Source of the DNA: Stercorarius parasiticus
Taxonomy: Eukaryota; Chordata; Aves; Charadriiformes; Stercorariidae
NCBI GenBank assembly: GCA_013396915.1
Contig: VWZL01000265.1
Span: 102,134-166,133, forward strand
Reading direction: 5' to 3'
DNA length: 64,000 nt
The first letter of the stretch is position 1. Each line of letters opens with the position of its first letter. Shown here in pieces: positions 63,961-64,000 of this stretch. The translations under genes and the position numbers were made by a program. Below the pieces are notes generated by a model that worked only from the letters and a program-made list of their open reading frames with translations, had not been told where the DNA came from and did not search any database.

Positions 63961-64000
63961 TTATTTTTAAATTATTTTTATTTATTATTTTTATTATTAT
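63961..64000. repeat. AT-only low-complexity end
   Basis: The last 40 bases consist only of A and T in TTATT-type words and run off the window end. Confidence 0.85.

Larger units (their letters stand above)
1..64000 (+). other. LRBA: LRBA gene body, internal part only
   Basis: Six coding exons on the + strand splice in compatible phase into one frame that reads as the region just upstream of the PH-BEACH module of a neurobeachin-family protein. Known family role: LRBA is a cytosolic, membrane-associated BEACH scaffold of about 2,860 residues in human. It acts in endosomal recycling and protects CTLA4 from lysosomal sorting; human loss causes immune dysregulation. Seen here: a Ser-rich linker, then the DUF1088-type helical block. 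Choices such as [10 protein letters not shown] and [10 protein letters not shown] match LRBA as I know it, rather than NBEA. The 5' exons, and the PH, BEACH and WD40 exons, are outside the window. Intron phases across the five junctions are 1, 2, 1, 0 and 2. No promoter, start codon, stop codon or poly(A) site of the gene is visible. Confidence 0.9.
45469..64000 (+). other. LRBA: LRBA intron, at least 18.5 kb (3' end outside window)
   Basis: Donor GTAAGA at 45469 with no following LRBA exon recognised. Contents: T-rich tracts at 48791-48835, 49439-49455 and 49922-49939, an ambiguous base at 49461, decayed CR1 at 54590-55900 and 57690-58300, and the GC-rich hairpin island at 61837-62002. MAB21L2, a single-exon gene known to be nested in an LRBA intron in other vertebrates, is not here: no frame near its roughly 359-codon length exists. 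Confidence 0.75.

Noticed and set aside
1..64000. Bacterial-style features, CRISPR arrays, riboswitches, tRNA or rRNA genes
   Set aside because: No array periodicity, no tRNA-like cloverleaf motifs and no rRNA sequence were recognised; the window is vertebrate intron and exon sequence.

Overview
The window is vertebrate nuclear DNA, almost certainly from a bird. It is AT-rich and intron-dominated, with split coding exons bounded by GT/AG splice sites. It carries a young copy of the CR1 retrotransposon with the avian-type 3' end (ATTCTATG octamers) and several much older CR1 relics. No bacterial, plasmid, CRISPR or operon structure is present, and nearly all open frames above 60 codons are chance frames in introns.

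One protein gene explains the coding content. Six consecutive internal exons on the + strand (2813-2946, 11262-11340, 11607-11740, 14040-14101, 33899-33963, 45360-45468) join in matching phase into one reading frame of about 194 codons. It reads as a serine-rich linker, then the conserved block beginning near SITDRLEHALEKAAPLL and ending at [14 protein letters not shown]. This is the segment upstream of the PH-BEACH module of a neurobeachin-family protein, and residue choices ([20 protein letters not shown]) favour LRBA over NBEA. LRBA is a large scaffold of vesicle trafficking, known for protecting CTLA4 from lysosomal degradation. The window starts in one LRBA intron and ends in another, so neither end of the gene is seen.

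Layout: 1-2812 intron; 2.8-14.1 kb four exons, including a very short 266-bp intron; 14.1-33.9 kb a 19.8-kb intron; one short exon; 34.0-45.4 kb an 11.4-kb intron; one exon; then more than 18.5 kb of intron to the end. The introns hold homopolymer and A/C-rich tracts, ancient CR1 pieces (about 10.9, 17.4, 30.4, 31.3, 54.6 and 57.7 kb), and a GC-rich island at 61.84-62.00 kb with a perfect 16-bp hairpin.

The most notable item is at 25020-25726, in the 19.8-kb intron and antisense to LRBA. A young 5'-truncated CR1 is fused at its 5' side, through an A14/T7 junction, to a GC-rich fragment. That fragment encodes a mitochondrial-type leader followed by the N-terminus of a GPX4-like glutathione peroxidase, with no intron between them. 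The whole composite is bracketed by the 6-bp direct repeat TGTTAT. It looks like one chimeric retrotransposition event, with CR1 reverse transcriptase switching template to a GPX4 mRNA.
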